A DNA stretch of 64,000 bases from the NCBI GenBank assembly GCA_009809945.1, contig WTPW01000429.1, forward strand, positions 321,119 to 385,118, written 5' to 3'. Made by a program: the position numbers and the translations under genes. Shown here piece by piece: positions 22,700 through 34,850 of this stretch; position 1 is the stretch's first letter; each line of letters opens with the position of its first letter. The notes beneath the pieces were generated by a model that searched no databases, was not told the origin of the DNA, and saw only the letters and a program-made list of their open reading frames with translations. The stretch comes from Gigaspora margarita. Its lineage: Eukaryota; Glomeromycota; Glomeromycetes; Diversisporales; Gigasporaceae.

Positions 22700-24715
22700 T
22701 AAGATAGTCTAAGTTTCCAAACTTTGTATGTGTCTTTTGGCAGTACTTTGCATTCTGCTTATTCACAAAATATAATCCAACCTTGTGGCTATAGTATGCC
22801 CTCTTCTCATCTTTTGGACATACGTGAGAAATGGTATTTGGGAGGTTACAACTATTATGTTTACTATCCCACAGGTGAGTTCTTTAAGCTTTTCTTTAGA
22901 TGGATCGTTATGTGGTGTCACATGACTTATCCTATTCGTATCTGGGTCAAGATTCACATTAAGATCTTCTGCTACTATGTTAATTGTATTAATGTTCTTT
23001 TTTTATTGACTACTTATCAAAAAAATGTAACCTCATCTAGTATTGGGGGGCTTATACATTAGTAACTCACAAAACTGTTTTCTATATTGAAATTTTATGC
23101 TGAGTACCCTTTCCTGATGAGATTTTTCAGTATTTTCGAATTCGATGTCCCTATTTCTAGCTAAAATGGCTACTTTTGATGTCTATATGGAGTCGTATCC
23201 CCACTGCTATTTTACAAAGTTCCTCATACTATTATTAGTTAAATTTGTTTTCTGAATCATAATCAAATCTATCTTATATGTTTTAAGTAAAGTTATTGTT
23301 TGTTGACACTTATATCTTTTATTAAGGCCCTTTACATTAAGTATGGGATTCTGAAAGTATTATACTTACTTATAATAGCATATATATTAGATTATTTGTA
23401 CCTTCAGATTTACCTTTATTTATATCTTATGTTCCTTTGTTACGACTATCCCTAGATTGTCTATTATTTGCATATGGTTTAGATCTACTATCATATAAAT
23501 GTGTGTTTTCTTTGTTCTGGACTTTTTGTGCATGACCATTATAAATCCATCATCCACTTGTTCCTTTATGTTACTCTCTTTCACTTGTATTTGTATATAT
23601 TCATGGTCTATATTCAATATATTTATACTCGTGCTCACCATACACTTTTGTGCCTGTTGGTTTACTTCCTTTGGATCTAATTGGTCGCCTGGCCCATCCT
23701 GATGTAGATCAATGCTTATTTCAGTTTGCAGTATCGTATTATTTTGTACTTCCTGCTGGTTTTCCTCATTTCTATTCTTTTTCAACATTATTTTAGAGAT
23801 TCATCTTTCTGGGATAGCATTTTCACGTTTTTCCTAGCTATAATATCTTGTACCAAAACATCTTTTTCTCACTACTTTTGATATCCTGCTCTTTGTCAGT
23901 TTTTTTCCATTCAGATTATTACTACCTGAACTTTAATGTTTATGTCTTTTGGCTTCTTTATATTTTTATATTGTTTCCTTAGCTCTATTGCTTCTTTATA
24001 TTGTTGGCAATTTCTTTTTAGGTGCCCTGGTTGATCGCAGTAAAAACACAGTCTAGGAGCTGCCTTCCACTCTGTCATAACTTTTTGGCCCCATATACTT
24101 GTATGTCTTGGAATTTTTTTTTAGTTCATAGTTCTCTGTTGTTTCATATAAAATTATCCATTGGTCCGTGCAGACTGGAGTATCTTTGTACACTAATAGT
24201 TTAATCGATTTAATAAAACCAAAGACCTCAAAAGCTTCCTTTAACTTTTTTAATATAAAATCCTTATCACAGATTGGAACGTTCTTCTTAGGTTTGTAGA
24301 TATATAATGCAGTAATGATCTTCTAAAAAGGGAGATACCTTCTTTTGTATAAAATTGTTGTTTATCTTTACTGCTAAATACCAGTTCTAAATGTGTTCTT
24401 TTCCCTCTAATATAGTGAGATTTGGCCCAACTAGATCATTGCCTATTTTACTATATAAAGTAGAGATAATATCATTCATTTGTATATCATCTATACTATG
24501 AATATCAAAGATGAGTGCATTATTATTCTTGTTGTAATTTCCACTTTTGGTGTATATTTTGAAAAAGTTGTCCCCATCTTAATTGTGTAAAGAGACTGGT
24601 CCATTTCTTGAGGGTATGTGTTTGTTCACTTGATTGTATATCTGCTATCACTTCTTCTGATTCTATACTATTAATCACATTTTGTGGCTTAGGGTCCATG
24701 TCCACTACTATAACA
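22700..24715 (-). pseudogene. 5' half of a LINE: gag-like ORF1 with CCHC knuckle, then APE endonuclease
   Basis: Read right to left, ORF1 starts near 24,705 (MDMDPKPQNVINSIES). An RRM-like part (KDFILKKLKEAFEVFGFIKS near 24,210-24,270) leads to CFYCDQPGHLKRNC (about 24,012-24,053), a perfect CX2CX4HX4C knuckle. A charged linker follows (23,788-23,420). The second ORF holds an APE-type endonuclease: NVKGLNKRYKCQQTITLLKT and LIMIQKTNLT (about 23,210-23,330), then EDLNVNLDPDTNRISHVTPH and HTIATRLDYIL (about 22,760-22,960), the expected DxN and RLDYIL end of the fold. These nick the target for reverse transcription. No reverse transcriptase follows below 22,700, so the element is truncated there. 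Several stops and shifts break both ORFs. Confidence 0.8.
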
Positions 24716-24839
24716 TTAGTATCACATGGTATTGTTCTGCTTGATTCTGATTTGGTGAACTTTCTGGAGCATTATATATTGTCTTTACTTTCAGGCACTG
24801 GTCAAAATTTTTTAATATAATAGGACGATATTAAGGTGA

Positions 24840-25300
24840 TATGTATAAAAACAAACATTACTAAATCGGATATATATTTAGATTAGGTTTATTTAATCAA
24901 TATGTTGAAACTATATTTAGATTATGGACATTTGTATTAAGATAGGAAAGAAAAAATTATTACAAAGCACTTTTATTATTTCTTTTAGATTATTTTTATT
25001 AGAGTGATATAAATTACCTATTAGCAGAAGTTTTATCTAATTATTTAGTTAATTTTAATAATTATTTTGTAGAAAATATGCATAGTCATCTTTGAATACA
25101 AATATTAATTCACATACTATTAAAAAAATTAAACAACAAGCATATATATAGATTATAATCATAACAAAACTCTATTTAATATTTATTAAATTATCAAAAT
25201 AATATATATATAATTCTAAACAATTAGATTATTTAACAAATAAAAGTAGTTTATTTTTGATAAAACATTTTTAAAAGTTTATCTTAATCTTAATAAAAGT
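24840..25300. other. AT-rich stretch without a gene
   Basis: Very AT-rich, with no ORF or repeat structure that I can support. Confidence 0.45.
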
Positions 25301-25305
25301 AAAAA

Positions 25306-25715
25306 ATGCAAGATCAAAAAACTACTCAATATTATATAGCTAGATTAAATGAAAATGTAGATTCCAAATATCTTTTAACTAGTTATTTTATATTATTTGA
25401 ACCAACAAAAAGTACATATAATAAATATAAAAATCATTTAATAAATTAAATAGAAAAGTATATATTTGTAGACATACATATTGTTATCAACAATTACATT
25501 TAGTATATAATTATTGTTTACAATATTCCAAAAAAGGGATTTTTTTCAAATATTAAATCATTTTTAAAAAGATTAGAAAAAACTGGTAATGATGAATTAA
25601 CTAAAGATGATATAGATTAAGAAAATTTAAATGAAGAATTAAATGATAATTATAGTAATAATAATGTTAGTGATAGTGATAATAATAATAATAATAATAA
25701 TAAAATAATAATATA
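25306..25715 (+). pseudogene. Coding remnant of unknown family, ending in an Asn run
   Basis: A start at 25,306 gives 47 codons (MQDQKTTQYYIARLNENVDS...) to a stop at 25,449. The reading continues in other frames: VYICRHTYCYQQLHLVYNYC at about 25,456-25,515, then GFFSNIKSFLKRLEKTGNDE at about 25,540-25,600 and an acidic stretch. It finishes in a poly-Asn (AAT repeat) run near 25,680-25,705. One gene broken by at least two indels and a stop is likely. I do not recognise it. Confidence 0.45.
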
Positions 25716-26815
25716 AATCAAGACTTCAAGAAGCAATAGAATATATTGACAATTATAATATTATTTTTAAAATATATTTATTTTATTTTTATATTTAAAT
25801 TATAATATAATTACTAAAATATTAATTTTAAATTTAATATTTTAATTATACTTATCAATCTATCAAAAAATAAATTTGTATTAGTAAAAAATAGTTTAAT
25901 AAATTAATTATAATGTTTAATTTAATAAGTAAAACATATATTAAATTTTTAATCTATTAAAAAAAAATTAACAACAAATTTAATTTAACTAATTAAAAAT
26001 ATTTATCATTCTAATTAACAAAAGACATAGGCCCAAATATCCTTTTTTTATTATATATATGCTTATTGGTTGAAATTTTTATTGATTGATTAGAAAAACT
26101 AATTATTCAAATTAATTACCAATATTAACAAATTATTATCTTATTATTTATGCTAAAAATCTTTGCTAGAGTTCAAATCTAAATTAAATCCATTATGCAT
26201 TTATCTGTATCTAATTGCTCAGATAATTCAAATCACTCAGATATCCAATAATTTAACCAATATTCAGATAATTATCCAGATATTAATAGTAAATAGATAG
26301 TAATCGAATATCTGAATAAAGGATATCAGATAGTTATCTGGATAAATCCTAATAGATTGAAACTTTAATCTTTGCAAATAAAAAGGCATATTTGTGTTCA
26401 GTTTCTGTTGGTTTGTAGTAAATTCTGAAAAAGAAAATCAAAGATTGGAAGTTTATCCTTTCATTAGTCTAATTTTGATTTGCAAAAACAATTAATGCCA
26501 AATGGTTATAATAATAAAAATGTTTGCTCTAGTATCAATAGCAATCAATATTTTATAGCTGTTTTCAAAAAGGTGTACTCAGATGTAGATCATCATGTCA
26601 CGGGAAATCTATATGATTTCTTAGTTTTCCTTCTTTTTTTCAAAATTCGCTTTCATAAACTTTGTAACAATAAAGATTTTCAAAGATTTCCTGAAGATTA
26701 CTTTTTCCACTATTCTACTAGAAACACCAGACAAAGTTAAAGGTAAAATTTTAGTAGCCTAATTTTAAAATTTAAGTAAACTTTAAAGGCTTTTGCTAAA
26801 AGTTAAATTGTAGAA
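25716..26815. other. AT-rich DNA, including an ATCTGGATAATTATCTG repeat block
   Basis: Positions 26,200-26,350 are built from 'cagataattatccagat'-type words, also seen at 45,910-46,020 and 47,960-48,050: a dispersed repeat family. The 86-aa ORF at 26,480-26,740 has no recognised features and is left uncalled. Confidence 0.4.
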
Positions 26816-27989
26816 TGCCATAAGCATACAGTGAGGATTTGAAATAGTGTATAATATATCTTCTATACGATGGTTATTCTAAAAAACAGATTGGAAAACT
26901 TCTATATGTTAGTACAAGTTTAATAAATAAAGTATTTCATTTGTATAAAAAATGGGAAAATGTAGTTAATCCTTGGAGACAAATACCTGGATGACACAAA
27001 ACTTTCAATCGTGATGATATGAATGTATGTATAAATTTTATATATACTTTTTATTTTTATATTTAAGTTACATTTTTTATATTTACAATAAATTTTGTAA
27101 ATAGATATTACATGGTATTATTAAAGAGAATTCTAATTGGTATCTTGATGAGATTATTCAAGAAATGGAAGTTCGAAGTAGAAAACATGTTTCAGTTTCA
27201 ACTCTTTGGAGATCATTAATTTATTGTGGAATTACACGAAAGAAGGTTATTTTTTTATTGGGTTATTTTATTTAAATATAATAATTTATTTATTTATTTA
27301 TATTTTTAGTTGTATAAAATTGCTAAAGGACGTAATGAATTGCTTCAAAGTGCTTTTATAATATATATAGCTACTCAATATCAGCATGAACAGTTAATCT
27401 TTGTTAGATGAGTCATCCAAAGATGAACATACAATTATTTGAGGTTATGGTTATTCAGATACAAATACAAGAGCTATAAAAAAAGTTGTATTTGTTTGTG
27501 GTAAACATTATACAATATTACTAGCTCTTGCTTTAGATGGTATTATTGTAGTAAATATTATGGAAAGCAGTTGTACAAAAGATAAATTTAAGGAGTTTGT
27601 GATTTCTCAAGTGGTATAAATACTTTATATTTTGTAATTTTATTATTATTAATAAAAATGACTTAATTATTTATATATAATAGTTACCTCAAATAAATTC
27701 TTATCCAAATAAGCGAAGTGTTTTAGTTCTTGATAATGCAAAAATTCATCATAATAGTGAATTGCTTGCATATTTAGATGCATTTGGTGTATGGGTAGAA
27801 TTTCTTCTACCCTATTCACCAGATCTAAATCCTATTGAAATGGCTTTTTCATATATAAAAAATTATTTAAAAAGATATAATTATTTTGTAGAAAGCTATT
27901 TAGATCCAATTTATCCTTTATTAATTGCTTGTTCACAAATTACACCTTTACTTTCTGATACATATTTTAATAAAGCAGGTTACAATTAA
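26816..27989 (+). pseudogene. Tc1/IS630-type DD34E transposase, three introns, broken
   Basis: Exons at 26,816-27,024, 27,105-27,245, 27,310-27,613 and 27,684-27,989 are separated by GT-AG introns. The N-terminus is a helix-turn-helix (YSEDLK, GYSKKQIGKLLYVSTSLINK). A second DNA-binding segment follows (NSNWYLDEIIQEMEVRSRKH, STLWRSLIYCGI). The DDE core has the first Asp in DESSKDEHTI (27,418), the second in VLDNAKIHH (27,732), and the Glu in LLPYSPDLNPIEMA (27,837). There are 34 residues between the last two, so DD34E. Such enzymes cut and paste DNA at TA sites. Breaks: TAA at codon 3, TAG at 11, TGA near 60, a 1-2-base indel before DESSK, and TGA in TII*GYG. It ends 21 bp from the convergent accessory gene. 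Confidence 0.85.
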
Positions 27990-28010
27990 ATAGTTTAAAT
28001 TATACTATAT

Positions 28011-30073
28011 TTAAATAAATCTATTATATTTTTTAGCATAATTACAAAGTGTTAAATGATCACCAACTGTTGTTATTCCACATTCTTTAAAATCTTCATC
28101 AGATAATAAAGAAAGTAATTGTACTGAAACTCTTTGCTGTTTTAATCCTTCTAAAAGATTTTGATAATATTCGCCAGTACCTTCACTTTCATCAACTTGC
28201 TTTAAAAAATCTTTAATTGTTGGTATGGTTGAGTTTGAAGTTTGCAATGTTTGTTCAAAAATATTTGAACCAGAATAAGATTGAGAAAATGCTTGTAATG
28301 GATTATAAATTGGAAATGATAAATATGGATTTGGAGTTGAAAATAAGTTTGATTCGAATTGTAAGTTAGTTGATTTTGCTTTGGATGGATGTTGATATCT
28401 AAATATTGGATGTGTTGGTGGTTGTGTGGAAGTAGCCAATCCTTTATTCTATAAGAAATATAAAAATTAAATTATAAATTAAATTAATAAAATAGTAAAG
28501 ATATATTTACCATTTTTGAAGCCCAAGTTGAAAGCATCATAAAATTAATTTCAATATGGCTTTCTTTTCCATTATCTTTATTTAAACATGCACGATTATG
28601 TAGATTACAATAATTAGCAGTACGAATTTCTAATACATTCTTTGCCATTTGAGTTTCTTGTGATGTAAGATTAGAAACATTTGGAATTCAATTGTTATTT
28701 TTATATGCTTCTATAGATTCAGTAGAATTATCTTCCAAATTGATCTCAGTTTCAGAATTGATATCCTAAATAAAATAAATCAATTAATTCTTATTAAAAT
28801 TAAACAAAACTTTAAATATTTACTTACTTTTTTTTACGCTTAGTTTTATTTGAATTTTGAGAATTAATAGTTATAAAAATTCCCATATTTATATTTTGAG
28901 AGAATTTATACAACGCAGATGCGATGTTGTCGCATCTGTTGCAGATCATAAGATCATGTGTAACATAAAATCAAACCAACTTAAATAAACCGTTTTTTGT
29001 TGGTTAGGGTTAGGGTGAGCTAAGAGTATTGTGTAGGCGGGGGGAGGGGTGTTTTATAGTAAAATTTTGCAAGGAATTTTTTTTGTTAAAACTCGAAGAG
29101 TAGTTTCATATACTAAATTTTGAGTTATGACCGATTTTTGACAAACGAACGTTTTGTTTTGAAATTTTCTGATCATGCTATGTTACACGTGATTTAAATT
29201 TTGATTGGTCAATCATGTAAAAGCGACATATAAGTTATGTCGCACTATGCGATGAATAAATGTACTCTTATATTTTTTATAGAAAGTTTCTGATAATCTA
29301 AACAGAATTTTTGAAAATCCTGAGCATCGGCTAATTGAATTCCAGCACCTTTTGCCTTTTCTCCTTTAAATGCTATATGATAATCACATGCTTCAATTGA
29401 TTAATGTGACTACATTAGTATGGATTTCTGCAAGAAGCTCATCAACTTCTGATACTGTAACCGTATACCATTTAGAAGGTTGAAATTTTCCATCCAATTT
29501 TATAAAAACTCCATAATGAAAGTTATGTTCAACATTTTCATCAGTAGAATAATTATCTGTTTCGTTACTTTCATCAGATTCAAAAGTTTCTAATAAGTTT
29601 GTCTCATCGTCTGTGATAGTAAGATCACAAACATATTCTATATCTTGAGGTATTTGTAAATTAGAAGATTCGGGTTCATTCATTACTACATCAGTTGCAA
29701 GTTTAGAACTTTTGCTTTTTGCGATTAATCGAGTTATAGCACCATTGCATCGTGAGCAAAGTGAGAATTTGAAAACTTTTTTTAAAGATATCGAATAATT
29801 GAACTTTTCTATTTTTTCTTTAATAAAAGAAACTTGATCGCCAGTCCAATTAGGATTAAAAATTCTAGTAAATGCATATTTGACACTCTCAGTTCGATTG
29901 TGCATATGTGGTGGTTGAGTTAGTATGCAATTACATTTTTGCTGTTGCAAGTTGATTCCACAATATAAACATGTTCGACAGCTAAAGCAAGTTCCTCGTT
30001 TGTATTCGAGTTTTGTAAATTGACGATCAGACATTGTTATGGTAATAAAAACAACATTGTTTTGATTTATCAT
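28011..30073 (-). pseudogene. Cys-rich plus SAM-like protein, convergent with the transposase, broken
   Basis: The 5' exon (30,073-29,393; MSDRQFTKLEYKRGTC at 30,031 is the more natural start) has CFSCRTCLYCG, CNC and CSRC, likely zinc-binding. It goes on to EVDELLAEIHTNVV. A 1-base shift near 29,395 moves the frame to DYHIAFKGEKAKGAGIQLAD, to about 29,260. An insertion (about 28,906-29,255) interrupts it. Further exons at 28,828-28,905, 28,511-28,765 and 28,011-28,448 follow, with GT-AG introns between the last three. The last exon ends in a SAM-like domain (SVQLLSLLSDEDFKECGITT, VGDHLTLCNYAKKY). A TGA interrupts NNN*IPNVSNL near 28,687. Unrecognised function. Its position suggests a second gene of the same transposon, or a host gene neighbour. 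Confidence 0.7.
28906..29255. mobile_element. TTAGGG-bearing insertion in the accessory gene
   Basis: It separates two halves of one coding sequence. The left tip is the palindrome 'gatgcgatgttgtcgcatc' and the right tip is 'cgacatataagttatgtcg' plus 'cactatgcgatg'. The interior has 'ggttagggttaggg', 'attttgcaaggaa' and 'tatgttacacgtga', shared with the element at 6,078-6,373. The exact ends are uncertain. Confidence 0.6.
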
Positions 30074-31757
30074 TATAAATGAAAAGTTTAAATTCTGATT
30101 AATGTTCTGATTTCCTCCGATTTCCCGATTTCCTCATTCATATACATACGATCAAATCAACCTGATCACACCTTTTTGAAAATAGCTGTAATTAATCGTA
30201 ATACTTGGGCACTAACACGATCATAAATTAATCACATTGAGAAAGATATGTAAGCATATTTCAATCATATTATAATCCATACTATTGGTTTTCAACACTC
30301 ATACTATCAATTCTTAAAAAATAGTCTAATTAATAATAGCATAATGGTTGGACACTAACTCAATCAAATCGAGCATGCTGCTTGAGAACACTCTAAATAA
30401 TTGTTGCAGCTGATGCTAAAATTCGGATCTATTTTTATATTGAAATTTTAAAATTTTTTGGGGTCACTTTTTTTTAAATTTGATATTTAAAGAGTATAGG
30501 TGGATTTTAACAGAGCATACGTTTTTAAATCAAGACTCCAAATTTCCGAATCAGACAATTTCAGCATTAGTCATAACAAAATTTTTTTAAATTCACTAAC
30601 ATTTAGGTTCTACTTAGCACACAAATAGTTTTTTTCAGATCTTTATCCCAACATTTCCCATTAACTGGCAGTCAGAAACCAGTAAGTATTTTTTATTGCT
30701 TGACTCAAAACATCATCCACTTTATAATAACATAATGCAGATTTGGCGTGAGAAAAAGCTCTGAAGCTATGGGCACAACATCCACATTCCCTCTTGTAAA
30801 ATATTAATCGTCTTATATCTAGGTATCTTAATATTATATTAATAAAAATTTTATATTATATTTTAATATATCATATATAATACTTAAACGATAAATAAGA
30901 ATATAAATAAATTATTACCATTAAATATCCAAGTAAGAGCAGTTAAGTAGTCTACAAGGAATGGTACTTTAGATAATGTAATATGGTATGTTTAACTAAA
31001 TTGGTACATAGAATTAAATAAAAGTATATAAATAGTTTAAATGTCAAAAAAATTAGAATAATATTCTGAAAGTGGAGAATCATACAAACTGAAACAAAGA
31101 AATTTTGCAAACGCAATATGACGGTATGAAACCGGTTCTCTATTGCTTATTTATTGACATCTATTTATTAGTGCAACGCAGAATAGTACAAGTTACTTTA
31201 AATACCTGATAAAAGCAAAATACCGGCAATATTGACGCAAATAATAAATAATACTTTTAACAAGGTTTAATAAAAAACAATTATACGAATATGTTAAGAA
31301 CTGGCTTGAATAACAAGACCAGGTTACTCTTGAAGTTTGATTGGTAATTTTGGCGTTAGTTGATTTAATGTCTATTAAATATCCAGCACGTGCATAATTT
31401 ATAACCGGTTTATACCTGTGTTTATTTTTAGGCACATGACTCATTAAACCCGTAACTTTCCGTAAAAATACGAGTTTCTTATATGTTTCCAAGCGGTATG
31501 TACTGAAATTGCCGCACAAGGGAGGTAATAATAAAATAACAAAGTACGTACAGGATATGTAGTTTATTATATCAACAAAAAAAATTATAAATAACAAAAA
31601 ATAACTAATATTATTTTAAATCTGATAATTCTTTTTTTATATAGATTTGTTAAAACTTTATAGCTACTAAAGTAAATAGAATTATTGTATAAACAGGTCT
31701 ATACTTTTGTTATAAGCCTTTATTATTAATATCAATATATTGCAATCATAATAATTT
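30074..31757. other. No supported gene
   Basis: Positions 30,490-30,545 repeat the block seen at 1-60. A 134-aa minus ORF (31,193-31,597) has no recognisable domain and unlikely composition. The last ~100 bp are the 3' flank of the ML-domain gene. Confidence 0.4.
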
Positions 31758-32240
31758 TTATTTAAACGATACTGCAGAACCAACAGAAGCAAACGCACAG
31801 CCATAAATATCAAATGTAATATTTGGATTATCGGTTGGAACTCCAACAACAACTATAATGTGATATAAATCAGGTAAAGTAGGAACAGAAACATCTGATG
31901 CATATATCGAAAATGGGGTTCCAGCAGCATATGATTTGTTGAATGTTTTAAAGTAAGGGTCACTTATAGGTGGAAGATGTTTCATATCTGCAAAAGAAAT
32001 TCTTAAAACAGTTTTGTCTAAGGTGATATCATTTTTTGTTAAAGTTCCGGATACATTAAATTGAGCGGTTTCGTTACTAATAAGTGGGTCAGGATGCATT
32101 GCCACAGTAAGTAGGTCATATTTATAATTATCAGCAGGACAACGTTGGAAGGTGGCAGCTCTTTTATTAAGTTGAAATTGAGCTGCATTTACAGTAAGAA
32201 AAATAGCAAATAAACTGAACACAAAAATAAAATTCTTCAT
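31758..32240 (-). CDS. Secreted ML-domain (lipid-binding) protein, 160 aa
   Basis: Intact single exon. MKNFIFVFSLFAIFLTVNA is a clear signal peptide. QFQLNKR gives a Kex2-type KR site at residues 26-27. The ML (MD-2-related lipid-recognition) beta-sandwich follows: CPADNYKYDLLTVAMHPDP, SNETAQFNVSGTLTKNDIT, then AGTPFSIYASDV and the closing IYGCAFASVGS. One Cys near residue 34 and one near 150 could pair. Fungal ML proteins of this size bind sterols, phosphatidylglycerol or phosphatidylinositol, and several paralogues exist in Rhizophagus (established knowledge). Ligand here unknown. N-glycosylation sites (NET, NVS, NKS, NIT) fit secretion. It has its own TATA box. It is the best-preserved ordinary gene in the window. 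Confidence 0.9.
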   Translation of the reverse strand: MKNFIFVFSLFAIFLTVNAAQFQLNKRAATFQRCPADNYKYDLLTVAMHPDPLISNETAQFNVSGTLTKNDITLDKTVLRISFADMKHLPPISDPYFKTFNKSYAAGTPFSIYASDVSVPTLPDLYHIIVVVGVPTDNPNITFDIYGCAFASVGSAVSFK

Positions 32241-32325
32241 GATTTCTTAGCGAAATAGATAGGATTTTGGGGTTTTTTTTTAATTCAGATGATTTTTCTT
32301 GGTATGAATATTGATAATTTGATGA

Positions 32326-32337
32326 CCTTTTTATAGG
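32326..32337 (-). promoter_or_regulatory. TATA box of the ML-domain gene
   Basis: On the minus strand CCTATAAAAAGG lies about 85 bp upstream of the ATG at 32,240. It is a strong match to TATA consensus, and an A/T-rich leader without upstream ATG follows. Confidence 0.65.
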
Positions 32338-33450
32338 AAAAAAGTAGTCTTCGAAATCAATGAAAATCCATAAAGGGTTAAATTCATTACACTGATCTTC
32401 TAATCGAACGCCATGTTATAGATGCGCGCATAGTTCGGATCTGCGATTTTCAATATGAAATCGGAATAAATCTTAATTATAATAGTGAATAGAAATTTGG
32501 GATATAAAACTTCCACTTCTCATTTATTTCTTTATTTGGTTTGTAATGATTATAATAGTAAGCGTAATTGAAATAAGCCATTTCTTCATATATTAAATTA
32601 GTTTGTAAGTATAATTTAAATAAAAATTTTCACTGTTTCGTAAGTTATATTACGATATGATTATAAATTAATGCCACTTCAGAAATTAATATCGTTAGTA
32701 CTTTCATGCATAAGTTTATTATATTCTTGTTGATTTAATCATTGGATCACCTCTCATTAAGTGACATTTAATTTAACTGATAAGCATAGCAATAATTTAT
32801 TAATCAATGTATTTGAAACAATGTATACACATCTTATTGGTATATTATCTGTGCTAATTTGGTCAATATACAGTCACTTATTCAATTCGATTTCGCCGAT
32901 AAGTGTAATAATTATTTATTATGAATTTCCTTATTTGTGCTGATTTATTTTATTGCTGTTTGCAAATCAAACCAAAAAAAGAGAAACAAATGATTTCTGA
33001 TTTTCGATTTCTTAACATTACTTCTGATGACTTATTTATGTCAATTAATATAATAAATTTATTTAGTATACATTTTTATTTTAAAAAAAAATCTCTAATG
33101 TCTTTTTTGTACAATTTCTAAATCTTATTGTAACTGTGAAAAAAGATATTTCTAATAAAAAAAAATTATACCAAAGTTCCTTATGAGTTTACTTTGAAAT
33201 TTCATGATCCTTTAGATAATAAGCAAATCAATGCTTTAGAATTATATAATAATTCTTATAAGATTGAATTTAGTGCAATTTATAAATATTCTTCTGCTCA
33301 TTATGCAATAGTAAATTTTATCGGGCTAAAAAAAAAAAACAAAATTTAATTACACACAAACTAATTCTTTACAACTTGCAAATTACATTTCTCAAAAGAT
33401 ACAAAAATCTACAACTTCTATTTCTCAAAAAAATATAAAAAATATTTAAG
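32338..33450 (+). pseudogene. Decayed gene remnants, family not recognised
   Basis: Two coding-like blocks are seen. Positions 32,761-32,910 read TDKHSNNLLINVFETMYTHL and IGILSVLIWSIYSHLF. Positions 33,160-33,330 read TKVPYEFTLKFHDPLDNKQI followed by NALELYNNSYKIEFSAIYKY. Between and after them are stops and A-rich runs. They may be parts of one gene. No domain is recognised. 32,338-32,760 shows nothing else. Confidence 0.4.
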
Positions 33451-34110
33451 AAATCGGAAATCGGAAATCAGAAATCAGAAATCATCGATTTCTTTTTTTA
33501 ATCCTTTTTATTTCCATTGTTTATTTTCATGTGCACAAAAGTGTGTGCATGTGAAAAATAAATACTGTTGCAAACCGCAATAATTGATAAATCATTTCTT
33601 ATCAAATTTCTTATGTACATCCTATCAAAATCAAGACATTATACGAACGCCAAGCTTGAACTGACATTACGTTCTCTAAATTCCTGGTAAACATGTGAAA
33701 TTAATCGTGATTAATTTATAATGATAGACTATTTTGGTCATCCATATTATGATACTGATCTTCTGTAATCCCATTTTGATGATTCCACATCTTTTAGATT
33801 TAGGGATCAAACATAGATCAGTACAGATTTCAAAAATCCTAACTTAAAATATTACCAAAAACAAGCTTTTGTCTTAGCAAGGAATTTTCTTGCAAGATTT
33901 TAATCTCAATCTACTTACCCGTTGATTTAAATGATGCTATAACAAAATTTGTGAAAGCTTAGTTTTTAGATACAAAATTTTTACAAATGTCGTTTTTATA
34001 TTTCAATAGATTTACACGCACATTTTATATAGGAAAAATTTAAATTATGATTTAAGCTAATATAATTGTTATTTCCGATTGATGAATTATCACTAGGAAA
34101 ATGGGAACCA
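33445..34110. other. No gene; short GAAATC array
   Basis: 'gaaatcggaaatcggaaatc' and following words (33,450-33,490) form a short imperfect tandem. I see nothing else. Confidence 0.45.
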
Positions 34111-34115
34111 TTTAA

Positions 34116-34287
34116 AGTCCGAAGGACAAATATAAAATCAATTTTTTTATGTTACACCTGACCTAGCCAATAAGCATATTGTTTGATTGTTTTTTATGTT
34201 ACACCTGATCTAGCCAATCAGGATTCAGAATTTGCTAACACACAGACATCAGGTGTACTATTGCTCCGCCTGTAGTGTCCTTCGGAC
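34116..34287. mobile_element. Small MITE, ~172 bp
   Basis: AGTCCGAAGGACA on the left is inverted as TGTCCTTCGGAC on the right. Inside, 'ttatgttacacctgacctag' plus 'ccaat' is present twice in direct orientation. A half-end ('gaaagtccgaag') recurs at 34,370. Confidence 0.65.
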
Positions 34288-34438
34288 AATAAATGAGATA
34301 AGAAAATGACACCTTTTCAATTTATAATCTATTATTTACAAGATTTGACCTTTAAAAATGATAAACTTGAAAGTCCGAAGTTTCATTTGCTCTTGGTAGT
34401 ACTCAAATGATTCCTATACATTTTGGGTTCATACATTT

Positions 34439-34561
34439 AAGGCGTTCTCAAGCGCCTACCTCAATTAATTCAATAAAAAATCTGATTGGTCTGTTTGATC
34501 AAACTAACCAATCAGTTTTTTTATTGAATTAATTGAAGCATGTGCCTGAGAACGCCCTTAA
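34439..34561. mobile_element. Palindromic MITE, ~122 bp
   Basis: TTAAGGCGTTCTCAAGCGCC...AATTAATTCAATAAAAAA is followed after a short loop by its inverse, ending TGAGAACGCCCTTAA. The arms are about 55 bp. GG...CC ends with TTAA/TAA flanks recall the Harbinger-type copies elsewhere. Confidence 0.75.
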
Positions 34562-34669
34562 TATAACTTTCCTTATCTCAGTGTGTTAATTATTATTCAT
34601 TGTATTTTTTATTTCCAATTAACTATCCTGTTTATCTCATACTATTATATAGGGATGCATTGGTCCTGA

Positions 34670-34850
34670 AAAAGACCGGTCGCGGACCTGGACTGATAAA
34701 AATCTTCGGAAAATCAATTTTATGATAAAAATCCTAAGAAAATACAAACTTTAAAGAGCTATACCGCAAAATTATTAATAATTGCTTTTGCTTTTTAGTG
34801 AAAAAAGATTCTAATCTTATTTCAAATTGATTTGTGCGAAAAAACTAGTT
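34670..34850. repeat. Fragment of the 43,999-44,260 repeat family
   Basis: 'actttaaagagctata...gcaaaattattaata...gattctaatcttatttcaaa' is shared with 44,100-44,205, but the TIRs are missing here. Confidence 0.6.

Noticed and set aside
31193..31597. 134-aa minus-strand ORF as a gene
   Set aside because: No domain, odd composition, no promoter or neighbour support. In DNA this rich in A+T such ORFs arise by chance.
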